A stretch of DNA of 64,000 bases. Origin: Mastigias papua. Taxonomy: Eukaryota > Cnidaria > Scyphozoa > Rhizostomeae > Mastigiidae. Positions within the stretch are counted from its first letter, which is position 1, and each line of letters begins with the position of its first letter. The notes beneath the pieces were generated by a model, which searched no databases, was not told where the DNA came from, and saw only the letters and a list, made by a program, of their open reading frames with translations. Where the stretch lies: positions 9,228,388 to 9,292,387 of the forward strand of contig OZ025281.1 in NCBI GenBank assembly GCA_964019165.1, given 5' to 3'. Of this stretch, positions 39,849 through 51,820 are shown one piece after another. The translations under genes and the position numbers were made by a program.

Positions 39849-39933
39849 TACCACTCGGCCAGCCCTACCAGTGGCCTACCACTTGGCCAGCCCTACCAGT
39901 AGCCTACGACTTGGCTGGCCCTACCAGTAGGCC
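39849..39933 (+). repeat. 28-bp minisatellite sub-repeat (three units in this monomer)
   Basis: Units at 39849-39876, 39877-39904 and 39905-39933 share the pattern TACCACTYGGCCAGCCCTAC plus CAGTRGYC. The third is 29 bp with TACGACTTGGCTGG. Unit number varies from two to five between monomers and is the main cause of monomer length classes: 302 to 330, and 314 to 342 to 398. Adjacent units form a small dyad, AGTGG-4 nt-CCACT. TGGCCA and TAGGCCTA palindromes recur in and beside the tract. Five-unit examples lie at about 227-370 and 7618-7750. Confidence 0.88.
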
Positions 39934-40071
39934 TACCACCACTCCTGCAACTGTTCTGCCTCCAGTCGTGCCTGCCAATAGGCCTGCTAGCCTGCTACTT
40001 TGCCTGCTAATAGGCCTGCCGATAAGCCTGCTTGCCTGCTCATACACCTGCAAATAGGCCTACCTGCCGAT
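39934..40071 (+). repeat. CTGC-rich tail module of the monomer
   Basis: The tail is dominated by CCTGCCTGC-type runs and repeated TAGGCCT. It contains one GCTAGC site (39986-39991). Variant monomers replace this site with GCTATTCTG (e.g. 4512), GCTGTCCTG (5129) or GCTAGCGTTC (14098). A 12-bp indel around GCATGC distinguishes long tails (CTGCATGCCTGCCGATAAG) from short ones (CTGCCGATAAG) and gives the 342 versus 330 bp classes. Confidence 0.82.
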
Positions 40072-41859
40072 ATGACTGTGACTGGTCCAGGCAAATGGCT
40101 TGCCTGCCTGCCTCTAATACTCACTCACTCACTCAGTCACTCGGTCACTCGGTCACTTAGTTAGTCTGGCAATAGGTCTACCACTCGGCCAGCCCTACCA
40201 GTGGTCTTCCACTGGGCCAGCCCTACCAGTGGTCTACCACTCGGCCAGCCCTACCAGTGGCCTACCACTTGGCCAGACCTACCAGTAGCCTACCACTTGG
40301 CTGGCCCTACCAGTAGGCCTACCATCGCTCCTGCAACTCTTCTGCCTCCAGTCCTGCCTGCCAATAGGCCTGCTAGCCTGTTACTTTGCCTGCAAATAGG
40401 CCTGCCTGCATGCCTGCCGATAACCCTGCTTGCCTGCTCATACACCTGGAAATAGGCCTACCTGCCGATATGACTGTGACTGGTCCATGCAAATGGCTTG
40501 CCTGCCTGCTTCCAATACTCACTCACTCACTCAGTCACTCGGTCACTCGGTCACTCAGTCAGTCTGGCAATAGGTCTACCACTCGGCCAGCCCTACCAGT
40601 GGCCTACCACTTGGCCAGCCCTACCAGTAGGCCTACCACCGCTCCTGCAACTGATCTGCCTCCAGTCGTGCCTGCCACTAGGCCTGCTAGCGTTCTACTT
40701 TGCCTGCCACTAGGCCTGCCGATAAGCCTGCTTGCCTGCTCATACACCTGCAAATAGGCCTACCTGCCGATATGACTGTGACTGGTCCATCCAAATGGCT
40801 AGGCTGCCTGCTTCCAATAGGCCTAGTATGTGGCCTGCCATTCACTCACTCTCTCACTCACTCACTCACTCAGTCAGTCAGTCGGTCACTCGGTCACTCA
40901 GTCAGTCTGGCAATAGGTCTACCACTCGGCCAGCCCTACCAGTGGCCTACCACTTGGCCAGCCCTACCAGTAGGCCTACCACCGCCCCTGCAACTGTTCT
41001 GCCTCCAGTCCTGCCTGCCAATAGGCCTGCTAGCCTGCTACTTTGCCTGCCAATAGGCCTGCCTGCATGCCTGCCTGCCGATAAGCCTGCTTGCCTGCTC
41101 ATACACCTGCAAATAGGCCTACCTGCCGATATGACTGTGACTGGTCCATGCAAATGGCTTGCCTGCCTACTTCCAATACTCACTCACTCACTCAGTCACT
41201 CGGTCACTCGGTCACTCAGTCAGTCTGGCAATAGGTCTACCACTCGGCCAGCCCTACCAGTGGCCTACCACTTGGCCAGCCCTACCAGTAGCCTACGACT
41301 TGGCTGGCCCTACCAGTAGGCCTACCACCACTCCTGCAACTGTTCTGCCTCCAGTCGTGCCTGCCAATAGGCCTGCTAGCCTGCTACTTTGCCTGCTAAT
41401 AGGCCTGCCGATAAGCCTGCTTGCCTGCTCATACACCTGCAAATAGGCCTACCTGCCGATATGACTGTGACTGGTCCAGGCAAATGGCTTGCCTGCCTGC
41501 CTCTAATACTCACTCACTCACTCAGTCACTCGGTCACTCGGTCACTTAGTTAGTCTGGCAATAGGTCTACCACTCGGCCAGCCCTACCAGTGGTCTTCCA
41601 CTGGGCCAGCCCTACCAGTGGTCTACCACTCGGCCAGCCCTACCAGTGGCCTACCACTTGGCCAGACCTACCAGTAGCCTACCACTTGGCTGGCCCTACC
41701 AGTAGGCCTACCATCGCTCCTGCAACTCTTCTGCCTCCAGTCCTGCCTGCCAATAGGCCTGCTAGCCTGTTACTTTGCCTGCAAATAGGCCTGCCTGCAT
41801 GCCTGCCGATAACCCTGCTTGCCTGCTCATACACCTGGAAATAGGCCTACCTGCCGATA

Positions 41860-44800
41860 TGACTGTGACTGGTCCATGCAAATGGCTTGCCTGCCTGCTT
41901 CCAATACTCACTCACTCACTCAGTCACTCGGTCACTCGGTCACTCAGTCAGTCTGGCAATAGGTCTACCACTCGGCCAGCCCTACCAGTGGCCTACCACT
42001 TGGCCAGCCCTACCAGTAGCCTACGACTTGGCTGGCCCTACCAGTAGGCCTACCACCACTCCTGCAACTGTTCTGCCTCCAGTCGTGCCTGCCAATAGGC
42101 CTGCTAGCCTGCTACTTTGCCTGCTAATAGGCCTGCCGATAAGCCTGCTTGCCTGCTCATACACCTGCAAATAGGCCTACCTGCCGATATGACTGTGACT
42201 GGTCCAGGCAAATGGCTTGCCTGCCTGCCTCTAATACTCACTCACTCACTCAGTCACTCGGTCACTCGGTCACTTAGTTAGTCTGGCAATAGGTCTACCA
42301 CTCGGCCAGCCCTACCAGTGGTCTTCCACTGGGCCAGCCCTACCAGTGGTCTACCACTCGGCCAGCCCTACCAGTGGCCTACCACTTGGCCAGACCTACC
42401 AGTAGCCTACCACTTGGCTGGCCCTACCAGTAGGCCTACCATCGCTCCTGCAACTCTTCTGCCTCCAGTCCTGCCTGCCAATAGGCCTGCTAGCCTGTTA
42501 CTTTGCCTGCAAATAGGCCTGCCTGCATGCCTGCCGATAACCCTGCTTGCCTGCTCATACACCTGGAAATAGGCCTACCTGCCGATATGACTGTGACTGG
42601 TCCATGCAAATGGCTTGCCTGCCTGCTTCCAATACTCACTCACTCACTCAGTCACTCGGTCACTCGGTCACTCAGTCAGTCTGGCAATAGGTCTACCACT
42701 CGGCCAGCCCTACCAGTGGCCTACCACTTGGCCAGCCCTACCAGTAGGCCTACCACCGCTCCTGCAACTGATCTGCCTCCAGTCGTGCCTGCCACTAGGC
42801 CTGCTAGCGTTCTACTTTGCCTGCCACTAGGCCTGCCGATAAGCCTGCTTGCCTGCTCATACACCTGCAAATAGGCCTACCTGCCGATATGACTGTGACT
42901 GGTCCATCCAAATGGCTAGGCTGCCTGCTTCCAATAGGTCTAGTATGTGGCCTGCCATTCACTCACTCTCTCACTCACTCACTCACTCAGTCAGTCAGTC
43001 GGTCACTCGGTCACTCAGTCAGTCTGGCAATAGGTCTACCACTCGGCCAGCCCTACCAGTGGCCTACCACTTGGCCAGCCCTACCAGTAGGCCTACCACC
43101 GCCCCTGCAACTGTTCTGCCTCCAGTCCTGCCTGCCAATAGGCCTGCTAGCCTGCTACTTTGCCTGCCAATAGGCCTGCCTGCATGCCTGCCTGCCGATA
43201 AGCCTGCTTCCTGCTCATACACCTGCAAATAGGCCTACCTGCCGATATGACTGTGACTGGTCCATGCAAATGGCTTGCCTGCCTGCTTCCAATACTCACT
43301 CACTCACTCAGTCACTCGGTCACTCGGTCACTCAGTCAGTCTGGCAATAGGTCTACCACTCGGCCAGCCCTACCAGTGGCCTACCACTTGGCCAGCCCTA
43401 CCAGTAGCCTACGACTTGGCTGGCCCTACCAGTAGGCCTACCACCACTCCTGCAACTGTTCTGCCTCCAGTCGTGCCTGCCAATAGGCCTGCTAGCCTGC
43501 TACTTTGCCTGCTAATAGGCCTGCCGATAAGCCTGCTTGCCTGCTCATACACCTGCAAATAGGCCTACCTGCCGATATGACTGTGACTGGTCCAGGCAAA
43601 TGGCTTGCCTGCCTGCCTCCAATGCTCACTCACTCACTCAGTCACTCGGTCACTCGGTCACTCAGTCAGTCTGGCAATAGGTCTACCACTCGGCCAGCCC
43701 TACCAGTAGCCTACCACTTGGCTGGCCCTACCGGTAGGCCTACCACCGCTCCTGCAACTGATCTGCCTCCAGTCGTGCCTGCCAATAGGCCTGCTAGCGT
43801 TCTACTTTGCCTGCCAATAGGCCTGCCGATAAGCCTGCTTGTCTGCTCATACACCTGCAAATAGGCCTACCTGCCGATATGACCGTGACTGGTCAAGGCA
43901 AATGGCTTGCCTGCCTGCTTCCAATAGTCACTCACTCACTCAGTCACTCGGTCACTCGGTCACTCAGTCAGTCTGGCAATAGGTCTACCACTCGGCCAGC
44001 CCTACCAGTGGCCTACCACTTGGCCAGCCCTACCAGTAGCCTACCACCGCTCCTGCAACTGATCTGCCTCCAGTCGTGCCTGCCACTAGGCCTGCTAGCG
44101 TTCTACTTTGCCTGCCACTAGGCCTGCCGATAAGCCTGCTTGCCTGCTCATACACCTGCAAATAGGCCTACCTGCCGATATGACTGTGACTGGTCCATCC
44201 AAATGGCTAGGCTGCCTGCTTCCAATAGGCCTAGTATGTGGCCTGCCATTCACTCACTCTCTCACTCACTCACTCACTCAGTCAGTCAGTCGGTCACTCG
44301 GTCACTCAGTCAGTCTGGCAATAGGTCTACCACTCGGCCAGCCCTACCAGTGGCCTACCACTTGGCCAGCCCTACCAGTAGGCCTACCACCGCCCCTGCA
44401 ACTGTTCTGCCTCCAGTCCTGCCTGCCAATAGGCCTGCTAGCCTGCTACTTTGCCTGCCAATAGGCCTGCCTGCATGCCTGCCTGCCGATAAGCCTGCTT
44501 GCCTGCTCATACACCTGCAAATAGGCCTACCTGCCGATATGACTGTGACTGGTCCATGCAAATGGCTTGCCTGCCTACTTCCAATACTCACTCACTCACT
44601 CAGTCACTCGGTCACTCGGTCACTCAGTCAGTCTGGCAATAGGTCTACCACTCGGCCAGCCCTACCAGTGGCCTACCACTTGGCCAGCCCTACCAGTAGC
44701 CTACGACTTGGCTGGCCCTACCAGTAGGCCTACCACCACTCCTGCAACTGTTCTGCCTCCAGTCGTGCCTGCCAATAGGCCTGCTAGCCTGCTACTTTGC

Positions 44801-46655
44801 CTGCTAATAGGCCTGCCGATAAGCCTGCTTGCCTGCTCATACACCTGCAAATAGGCCTACCTGCCGATATGACTGTGACTGGTCCAGGCAAATGGCTTGC
44901 CTGCCTGCCTCTAATACTCACTCACTCACTCAGTCACTCGGTCACTCGGTCACTTAGTTAGTCTGGCAATAGGTCTACCACTCGGCCAGCCCTACCAGTG
45001 GTCTTCCACTGGGCCAGCCCTACCAGTGGTCTACCACTCGGCCAGCCCTACCAGTGGCCTACCACTTGGCCAGACCTTCCAGTAGCCTACCACTTGGCTG
45101 GCCCTACCAGTAGGCCTACCATCGCTCCTGCAACTCTTCTGCCTCCAGTCCTGCCTGCCAATAGGCCTGCTAGCCTGTTACTTTGCCTGCAAATAGGCCT
45201 GCCTGCATGCCTGCCGATAACCCTGCTTGCCTGCTCATACACCTGGAAATAGGCCTACCTGCCGATATGACTGTGACTGGTCCATGCAAATGGCTTGCCT
45301 GCCTGCTTCCAATACTCACTCACTCACTCAGTCACTCGGTCACTCGGTCACTCAGTCAGTCTGGCAATAGGTCTACCACTCGGCCAGCCCTACCAGTGGC
45401 CTACCACTTGGCCAGCCCTACCAGTAGCCTACGACTTGGCTGGCCCTACCAGTAGGCCTACCACCACTCCTGCAACTGTTCTGCCTCCAGTCGTGCCTGC
45501 CAATAGGCCTGCTAGCCTGCTACTTTGCCTGCTAATAGGCCTGCCGATAAGCCTGCTTGCCTGCTCATACACCTGCAAATAGGCCTACCTGCCGATATGA
45601 CTGTGACTGGTCCAGGCAAATGGCTTGCCTGCCTGCCTCTAATACTCACTCACTCACTCAGTCACTCGGTCACTCGGTCACTTAGTTAGTCTGGCAATAG
45701 GTCTACCACTCGGCCAGCCCTACCAGTGGTCTTCCACTGGGCCAGCCCTACCAGTGGTCTACAACTCGGCCAGCCCTACCAGTGGCCTACCACTTGGCCA
45801 GACCTACCAGTAGCCTACCACTTGGCTGGCCCTACCAGTAGGCCTACCATCGCTCCTGCAACTCTTCTGCCTCCAGTCCTGCCTGCCAATAGGCCTGCTA
45901 GCCTGTTACTTTGCCTGCAAATAGGCCTGCCTGCATGCCTGCCGATAACCCTGCTTGCCTGCTCATACACCTGGAAATAGGCCTACCTGCCGATATGACT
46001 GTGACTGGTCCATGCAAATGGCTTGCCTGCCTGCTTCCAATACTCACTCACTCACTCAGTCACTCGGTCACTCGGTCACTCAGTCAGTCTGGCAATAGGT
46101 CTACCACTCGGCCAGCCCTACCAGTGGCCTACCACTTGGCCAGCCCTACCAGTAGGCCTACCACCGCTCCTGCAACTGATCTGCCTCCAGTCGTGCCTGC
46201 CACTAGGCCTGCTAGCGTTCTACTTTGCCTGCCACTAGGCCTGCCGATAAGCCTGCTTGCCTGCTCATACACCTGCAAATAGGCCTACCTGCCGATATGA
46301 CTGTGACTGGTCCATCCAAATGGCTAGGCTGCCTGCTTCCAATAGGCCTAGTATGTGGCCTGCCATTCACTCACTCTCTCACTCACTCACTCACTCAGTC
46401 AGTCAGTCGGTCACTCGGTCACTCAGTCAGTCTGGCAATAGGTCTACCACTCGGCCAGCCCTACCAGTGGCCTACCACTTGGCCAGCCCTACCAGTAGGC
46501 CTACCACCGCCCCTGCAACTGTTCTGCCTCCAGTCCTGCCTGCCAATAGGCCTGCTAGCCTGCTACTTTGCCTGCCAATAGGCCTGCCTGCATGCCTGCC
46601 TGCCGATAAGCCTGCTTCCTGCTCATACACCTGCAAATAGGCCTACCTGCCGATA
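41860..46655 (+). repeat. 14-mer HOR, tandem copy 1 (4796 bp)
   Basis: Monomer starts from 41859/42189 onward repeat with a constant 4796-bp offset (42189/46985, 43879/48675, 45267/50063, 46655/51451). The unit has 14 monomers that include 728-bp and 1388-bp sub-periods. A private change in copy 1 is CAATAGGTCTAG at about 42936, versus CAATAGGCCTAG in the other type C monomers. Confidence 0.86.
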
Positions 46656-49600
46656 TGACTGTGACTGGTCCATGCAAATGGCTTGCCTGCCTGCTTCCAA
46701 TACTCACTCACTCACTCAGTCACTCGGTCACTCGGTCACTCAGTCAGTCTGGCAATAGGTCTACCACTCGGCCAGCCCTACCAGTGGCCTACCACTTGGC
46801 CAGCCCTACCAGTAGCCTACGACTTGGCTGGCCCTACCAGTAGGCCTACCACCACTCCTGCAACTGTTCTGCCTCCAGTCGTGCCTGCCAATAGGCCTGC
46901 TAGCCTGCTACTTTGCCTGCTAATAGGCCTGCCGATAAGCCTGCTTGCCTGCTCATACACCTGCAAATAGGCCTACCTGCCGATATGACTGTGACTGGTC
47001 CAGGCAAATGGCTTGCCTGCCTGCCTCTAATACTCACTCACTCACTCAGTCACTCGGTCACTCGGTCACTTAGTTAGTCTGGCAATAGGTCTACCACTCG
47101 GCCAGCCCTACCAGTGGTCTTCCACTGGGCCAGCCCTACCAGTGGTCTACCACTCGGCCAGCCCTACCAGTGGCCTACCACTTGGCCAGACCTACCAGTA
47201 GCCTACCACTTGGCTGGCCCTACCAGTAGGCCTACCATCGCTCCTGCAACTCTTCTGCCTCCAGTCCTGCCTGCCAATAGGCCTGCTAGCCTGTTACTTT
47301 GCCTGCAAATAGGCCTGCCTGCATGCCTGCCGATAACCCTGCTTGCCTGCTCATACACCTGGAAATAGGCCTACCTGCCGATATGACTGTGACTGGTCCA
47401 TGCAAATGGCTTGCCTGCCTGCTTCCAATACTCACTCACTCACTCAGTCACTCGGTCACTCGGTCACTCAGTCAGTCTGGCAATAGGTCTACCACTCGGC
47501 CAGCCCTACCAGTGGCCTACCACTTGGCCAGCCCTACCAGTAGGCCTACCACCGCTCCTGCAACTGATCTGCCTCCAGTCGTGCCTGCCACTAGGCCTGC
47601 TAGCGTTCTACTTTGCCTGCCACTAGGCCTGCCGATAAGCCTGCTTGCCTGCTCATACACCTGCAAATAGGCCTACCTGCCGATATGACTGTGACTGGTC
47701 CATCCAAATGGCTAGGCTGCCTGCTTCCAATAGGCCTAGTATGTGGCCTGCCATTCACTCACTCTCTCACTCACTCACTCACTCAGTCAGTCAGTCGGTC
47801 ACTCGGTCACTCAGTCAGTCTGGCAATAGGTCTACCACTCGGCCAGCCCTACCAGTGGCCTACCACTTGGCCAGCCCTACCAGTAGGCCTACCACCGCCC
47901 CTGCAACTGTTCTGCCTCCAGTCCTGCCTGCCAATAGGCCTGCTAGCCTGCTACTTTGCCTGCCAATAGGCCTGCCTGCATGCCTGCCTGCCGATAAGCC
48001 TGCTTCCTGCTCATACACCTGCAAATAGGCCTACCTGCCGATATGACTGTGACTGGTCCATGCAAATGGCTTGCCTGCCTGCTTCCAATACTCACTCACT
48101 CACTCAGTCACTCGGTCACTCGGTCACTCAGTCAGTCTGGCAATAGGTCTACCACTCGGCCAGCCCTACCAGTGGCCTACCACTTGGCCAGCCCTACCAG
48201 TAGCCTACGACTTGGCTGGCCCTACCAGTAGGCCTACCACCACTCCTGCAACTGTTCTGCCTCCAGTCGTGCCTGCCAATAGGCCTGCTAGCCTGCTACT
48301 TTGCCTGCTAATAGGCCTGCCGATAAGCCTGCTTGCCTGCTCATACACCTGCAAATAGGCCTACCTGCCGATATGACTGTGACTGGTCCAGGCAAATGGC
48401 TTGCCTGCCTGCCTCCAATGCTCACTCACTCACTCAGTCACTCGGTCACTCGGTCACTCAGTCAGTCTGGCAATAGGTCTACCACTCGGCCAGCCCTACC
48501 AGTAGCCTACCACTTGGCTGGCCCTACCGGTAGGCCTACCACCGCTCCTGCAACTGATCTGCCTCCAGTCGTGCCTGCCAATAGGCCTGCTAGCGTTCTA
48601 CTTTGCCTGCCAATAGGCCTGCCGATAAGCCTGCTTGTCTGCTCATACACCTGCAAATAGGCCTACCTGCCGATATGACCGTGACTGGTCAAGGCAAATG
48701 GCTTGCCTGCCTGCTTCCAATAGTCACTCACTCACTCAGTCACTCGGTCACTCGGTCACTCAGTCAGTCTGGCAATAGGTCTACCACTCGGCCAGCCCTA
48801 CCAGTGGCCTACCACTTGGCCAGCCCTACCAGTAGCCTACCACCGCTCCTGCAACTGATCTGCCTCCAGTCGTGCCTGCCACTAGGCCTGCTAGCGTTCT
48901 ACTTTGCCTGCCACTAGGCCTGCCGATAAGCCTGCTTGCCTGCTCATACACCTGCAAATAGGCCTACCTGCCGATATGACTGTGACTGGTCCATCCAAAT
49001 GGCTAGGCTGCCTGCTTCCAATAGGCCTAGTATGTGGCCTGCCATTCACTCACTCTCTCACTCACTCACTCACTCAGTCAGTCAGTCGGTCACTCGGTCA
49101 CTCAGTCAGTCTGGCAATAGGTCTACCACTCGGCCAGCCCTACCAGTGGCCTACCACTTGGCCAGCCCTACCAGTAGGCCTACCACCGCCCCTGCAACTG
49201 TTCTGCCTCCAGTCCTGCCTGCCAATAGGCCTGCTAGCCTGCTACTTTGCCTGCCAATAGGCCTGCCTGCATGCCTGCCTGCCGATAAGCCTGCTTGCCT
49301 GCTCATACACCTGCAAATAGGCCTACCTGCCGATATGACTGTGACTGGTCCATGCAAATGGCTTGCCTGCCTACTTCCAATACTCACTCACTCACTCAGT
49401 CACTCGGTCACTCGGTCACTCAGTCAGTCTGGCAATAGGTCTACCACTCGGCCAGCCCTACCAGTGGCCTACCACTTGGCCAGCCCTACCAGTAGCCTAC
49501 GACTTGGCTGGCCCTACCAGTAGGCCTACCACCACTCCTGCAACTGTTCTGCCTCCAGTCGTGCCTGCCAATAGGCCTGCTAGCCTGCTACTTTGCCTGC

Positions 49601-51820
49601 TAATAGGCCTGCCGATAAGCCTGCTTGCCTGCTCATACACCTGCAAATAGGCCTACCTGCCGATATGACTGTGACTGGTCCAGGCAAATGGCTTGCCTGC
49701 CTGCCTCTAATACTCACTCACTCACTCAGTCACTCGGTCACTCGGTCACTTAGTTAGTCTGGCAATAGGTCTACCACTCGGCCAGCCCTACCAGTGGTCT
49801 TCCACTGGGCCAGCCCTACCAGTGGTCTACCACTCGGCCAGCCCTACCAGTGGCCTACCACTTGGCCAGACCTTCCAGTAGCCTACCACTTGGCTGGCCC
49901 TACCAGTAGGCCTACCATCGCTCCTGCAACTCTTCTGCCTCCAGTCCTGCCTGCCAATAGGCCTGCTAGCCTGTTACTTTGCCTGCAAATAGGCCTGCCT
50001 GCATGCCTGCCGATAACCCTGCTTGCCTGCTCATACACCTGGAAATAGGCCTACCTGCCGATATGACTGTGACTGGTCCATGCAAATGGCTTGCCTGCCT
50101 GCTTCCAATACTCACTCACTCACTCAGTCACTCGGTCACTCGGTCACTCAGTCAGTCTGGCAATAGGTCTACCACTCGGCCAGCCCTACCAGTGGCCTAC
50201 CACTTGGCCAGCCCTACCAGTAGCCTACGACTTGGCTGGCCCTACCAGTAGGCCTACCACCACTCCTGCAACTGTTCTGCCTCCAGTCGTGCCTGCCAAT
50301 AGGCCTGCTAGCCTGCTACTTTGCCTGCTAATAGGCCTGCCGATAAGCCTGCTTGCCTGCTCATACACCTGCAAATAGGCCTACCTGCCGATATGACTGT
50401 GACTGGTCCAGGCAAATTGCTTGCCTGCCTGCCTCTAATACTCACTCACTCACTCAGTCACTCGGTCACTCGGTCACTTAGTTAGTCTGGCAATAGGTCT
50501 ACCACTCGGCCAGCCCTACCAGTGGTCTTCCACTGGGCCAGCCCTACCAGTGGTCTACAACTCGGCCAGCCCTACCAGTGGCCTACCACTTGGCCAGACC
50601 TACCAGTAGCCTACCACTTGGCTGGCCCTACCAGTAGGCCTACCATCGCTCCTGCAACTCTTCTGCCTCCAGTCCTGCCTGCCAATAGGCCTGCTAGCCT
50701 GTTACTTTGCCTGCAAATAGGCCTGCCTGCATGCCTGCCGATAACCCTGCTTGCCTGCTCATACACCTGGAAATAGGCCTACCTGCCGATATGACTGTGA
50801 CTGGTCCATGCAAATGGCTTGCCTGCCTGCTTCCAATACTCACTCACTCACTCAGTCACTCGGTCACTCGGTCACTCAGTCAGTCTGGCAATAGGTCTAC
50901 CACTCGGCCAGCCCTACCAGTGGCCTACCACTTGGCCAGCCCTACCAGTAGGCCTACCACCGCTCCTGCAACTGATCTGCCTCCAGTCGTGCCTGCCACT
51001 AGGCCTGCTAGCGTTCTACTTTGCCTGCCACTAGGCCTGCCGATAAGCCTGCTTGCCTGCTCATACACCTGCAAATAGGCCTACCTGCCGATATGACTGT
51101 GACTGGTCCATCCAAATGGCTAGGCTGCCTGCTTCCAATAGGCCTAGTATGTGGCCTGCCATTCACTCACTCTCTCACTCACTCACTCACTCAGTCAGTC
51201 AGTCGGTCACTCGGTCACTCAGTCAGTCTGGCAATAGGTCTACCACTCGGCCAGCCCTACCAGTGGCCTACCACTTGGCCAGCCCTACCAGTAGGCCTAC
51301 CACCGCCCCTGCAACTGTTCTGCCTCCAGTCCTGCCTGCCAATAGGCCTGCTAGCCTGCTACTTTGCCTGCCAATAGGCCTGCCTGCATGCCTGCCTGCC
51401 GATAAGCCTGCTTCCTGCTCATACACCTGCAAATAGGCCTACCTGCCGATATGACTGTGACTGGTCCATGCAAATGGCTTGCCTGCCTGCTTCCAATACT
51501 CACTCACTCACTCAGTCACTCGGTCACTCGGTCACTCAGTCAGTCTGGCAATAGGTCTACCACTCGGCCAGCCCTACCAGTGGCCTACCACTTGGCCAGC
51601 CCTACCAGTAGCCTACGACTTGGCTGGCCCTACCAGTAGGCCTACCACCACTCCTGCAACTGTTCTGCCTCCAGTCGTGCCTGCCAATAGGCCTGCTAGC
51701 CTGCTACTTTGCCTGCTAATAGGCCTGCCGATAAGCCTGCTTGCCTGCTCATACACCTGCAAATAGGCCTACCTGCCGATATGACTGTGACTGGTCCAGG
51801 CAAATGGCTTGCCTGCCTGC
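46656..51820 (+). repeat. 14-mer HOR, tandem copy 2 plus start of a third (4796 bp)
   Basis: Second copy of the 41860-46655 unit. The match runs on to about 51,820, where CTCCAATAC replaces CTCTAATAC, so about 2.1 copies are present in total. A private change is GGCAAATTGCTTG at 50411. The section 43.84-48.41 also matches 35.54-40.11 at an offset of 8301 bp. Confidence 0.85.

Larger units (their letters stand above)
39742..40071 (+). repeat. Reference monomer (type B, 330 bp)
   Basis: This monomer is chosen as a worked example from the homogenised centre. Its modules in order are: head 39742-39788 with ATGACTGTGAC and an ATGCAAAT octamer; a 48-bp tetranucleotide tract at 39789-39836; a short linker; three 28/29-bp minisatellite units at 39849-39933; and a CTGC-rich tail at 39934-40071. 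A hand count gives A 64, C 119, G 68, T 79, so GC is about 57% and (G-C)/(G+C) is about -0.27. The phase, starting at ATGACTGTGAC, is arbitrary because the repeat is circularly permutable. Near-identical copies occur at 38354, 43247, 46655, 48043, 51451 and 57235. Confidence 0.9.
37296..41460 (+). repeat. Tetramer HOR in tandem, three copies (1388/1388/1389 bp)
   Basis: Units start at 37296, 38684 and 40072, each with spacings 398, 302, 358/359 and 330 (types E, B, C and B by head). Copies are nearly identical. The third unit is 1 bp longer because it has GCTTGCCTGCTC at about 41088, where the other two have GCTTCCTGCTC. Copy 1 alone has CTACAACTCGG (37458). Further 1388-bp steps occur at 42189 to 43577, 45597 to 46985 to 48373, and 50393 to 51781. 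Confidence 0.88.
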
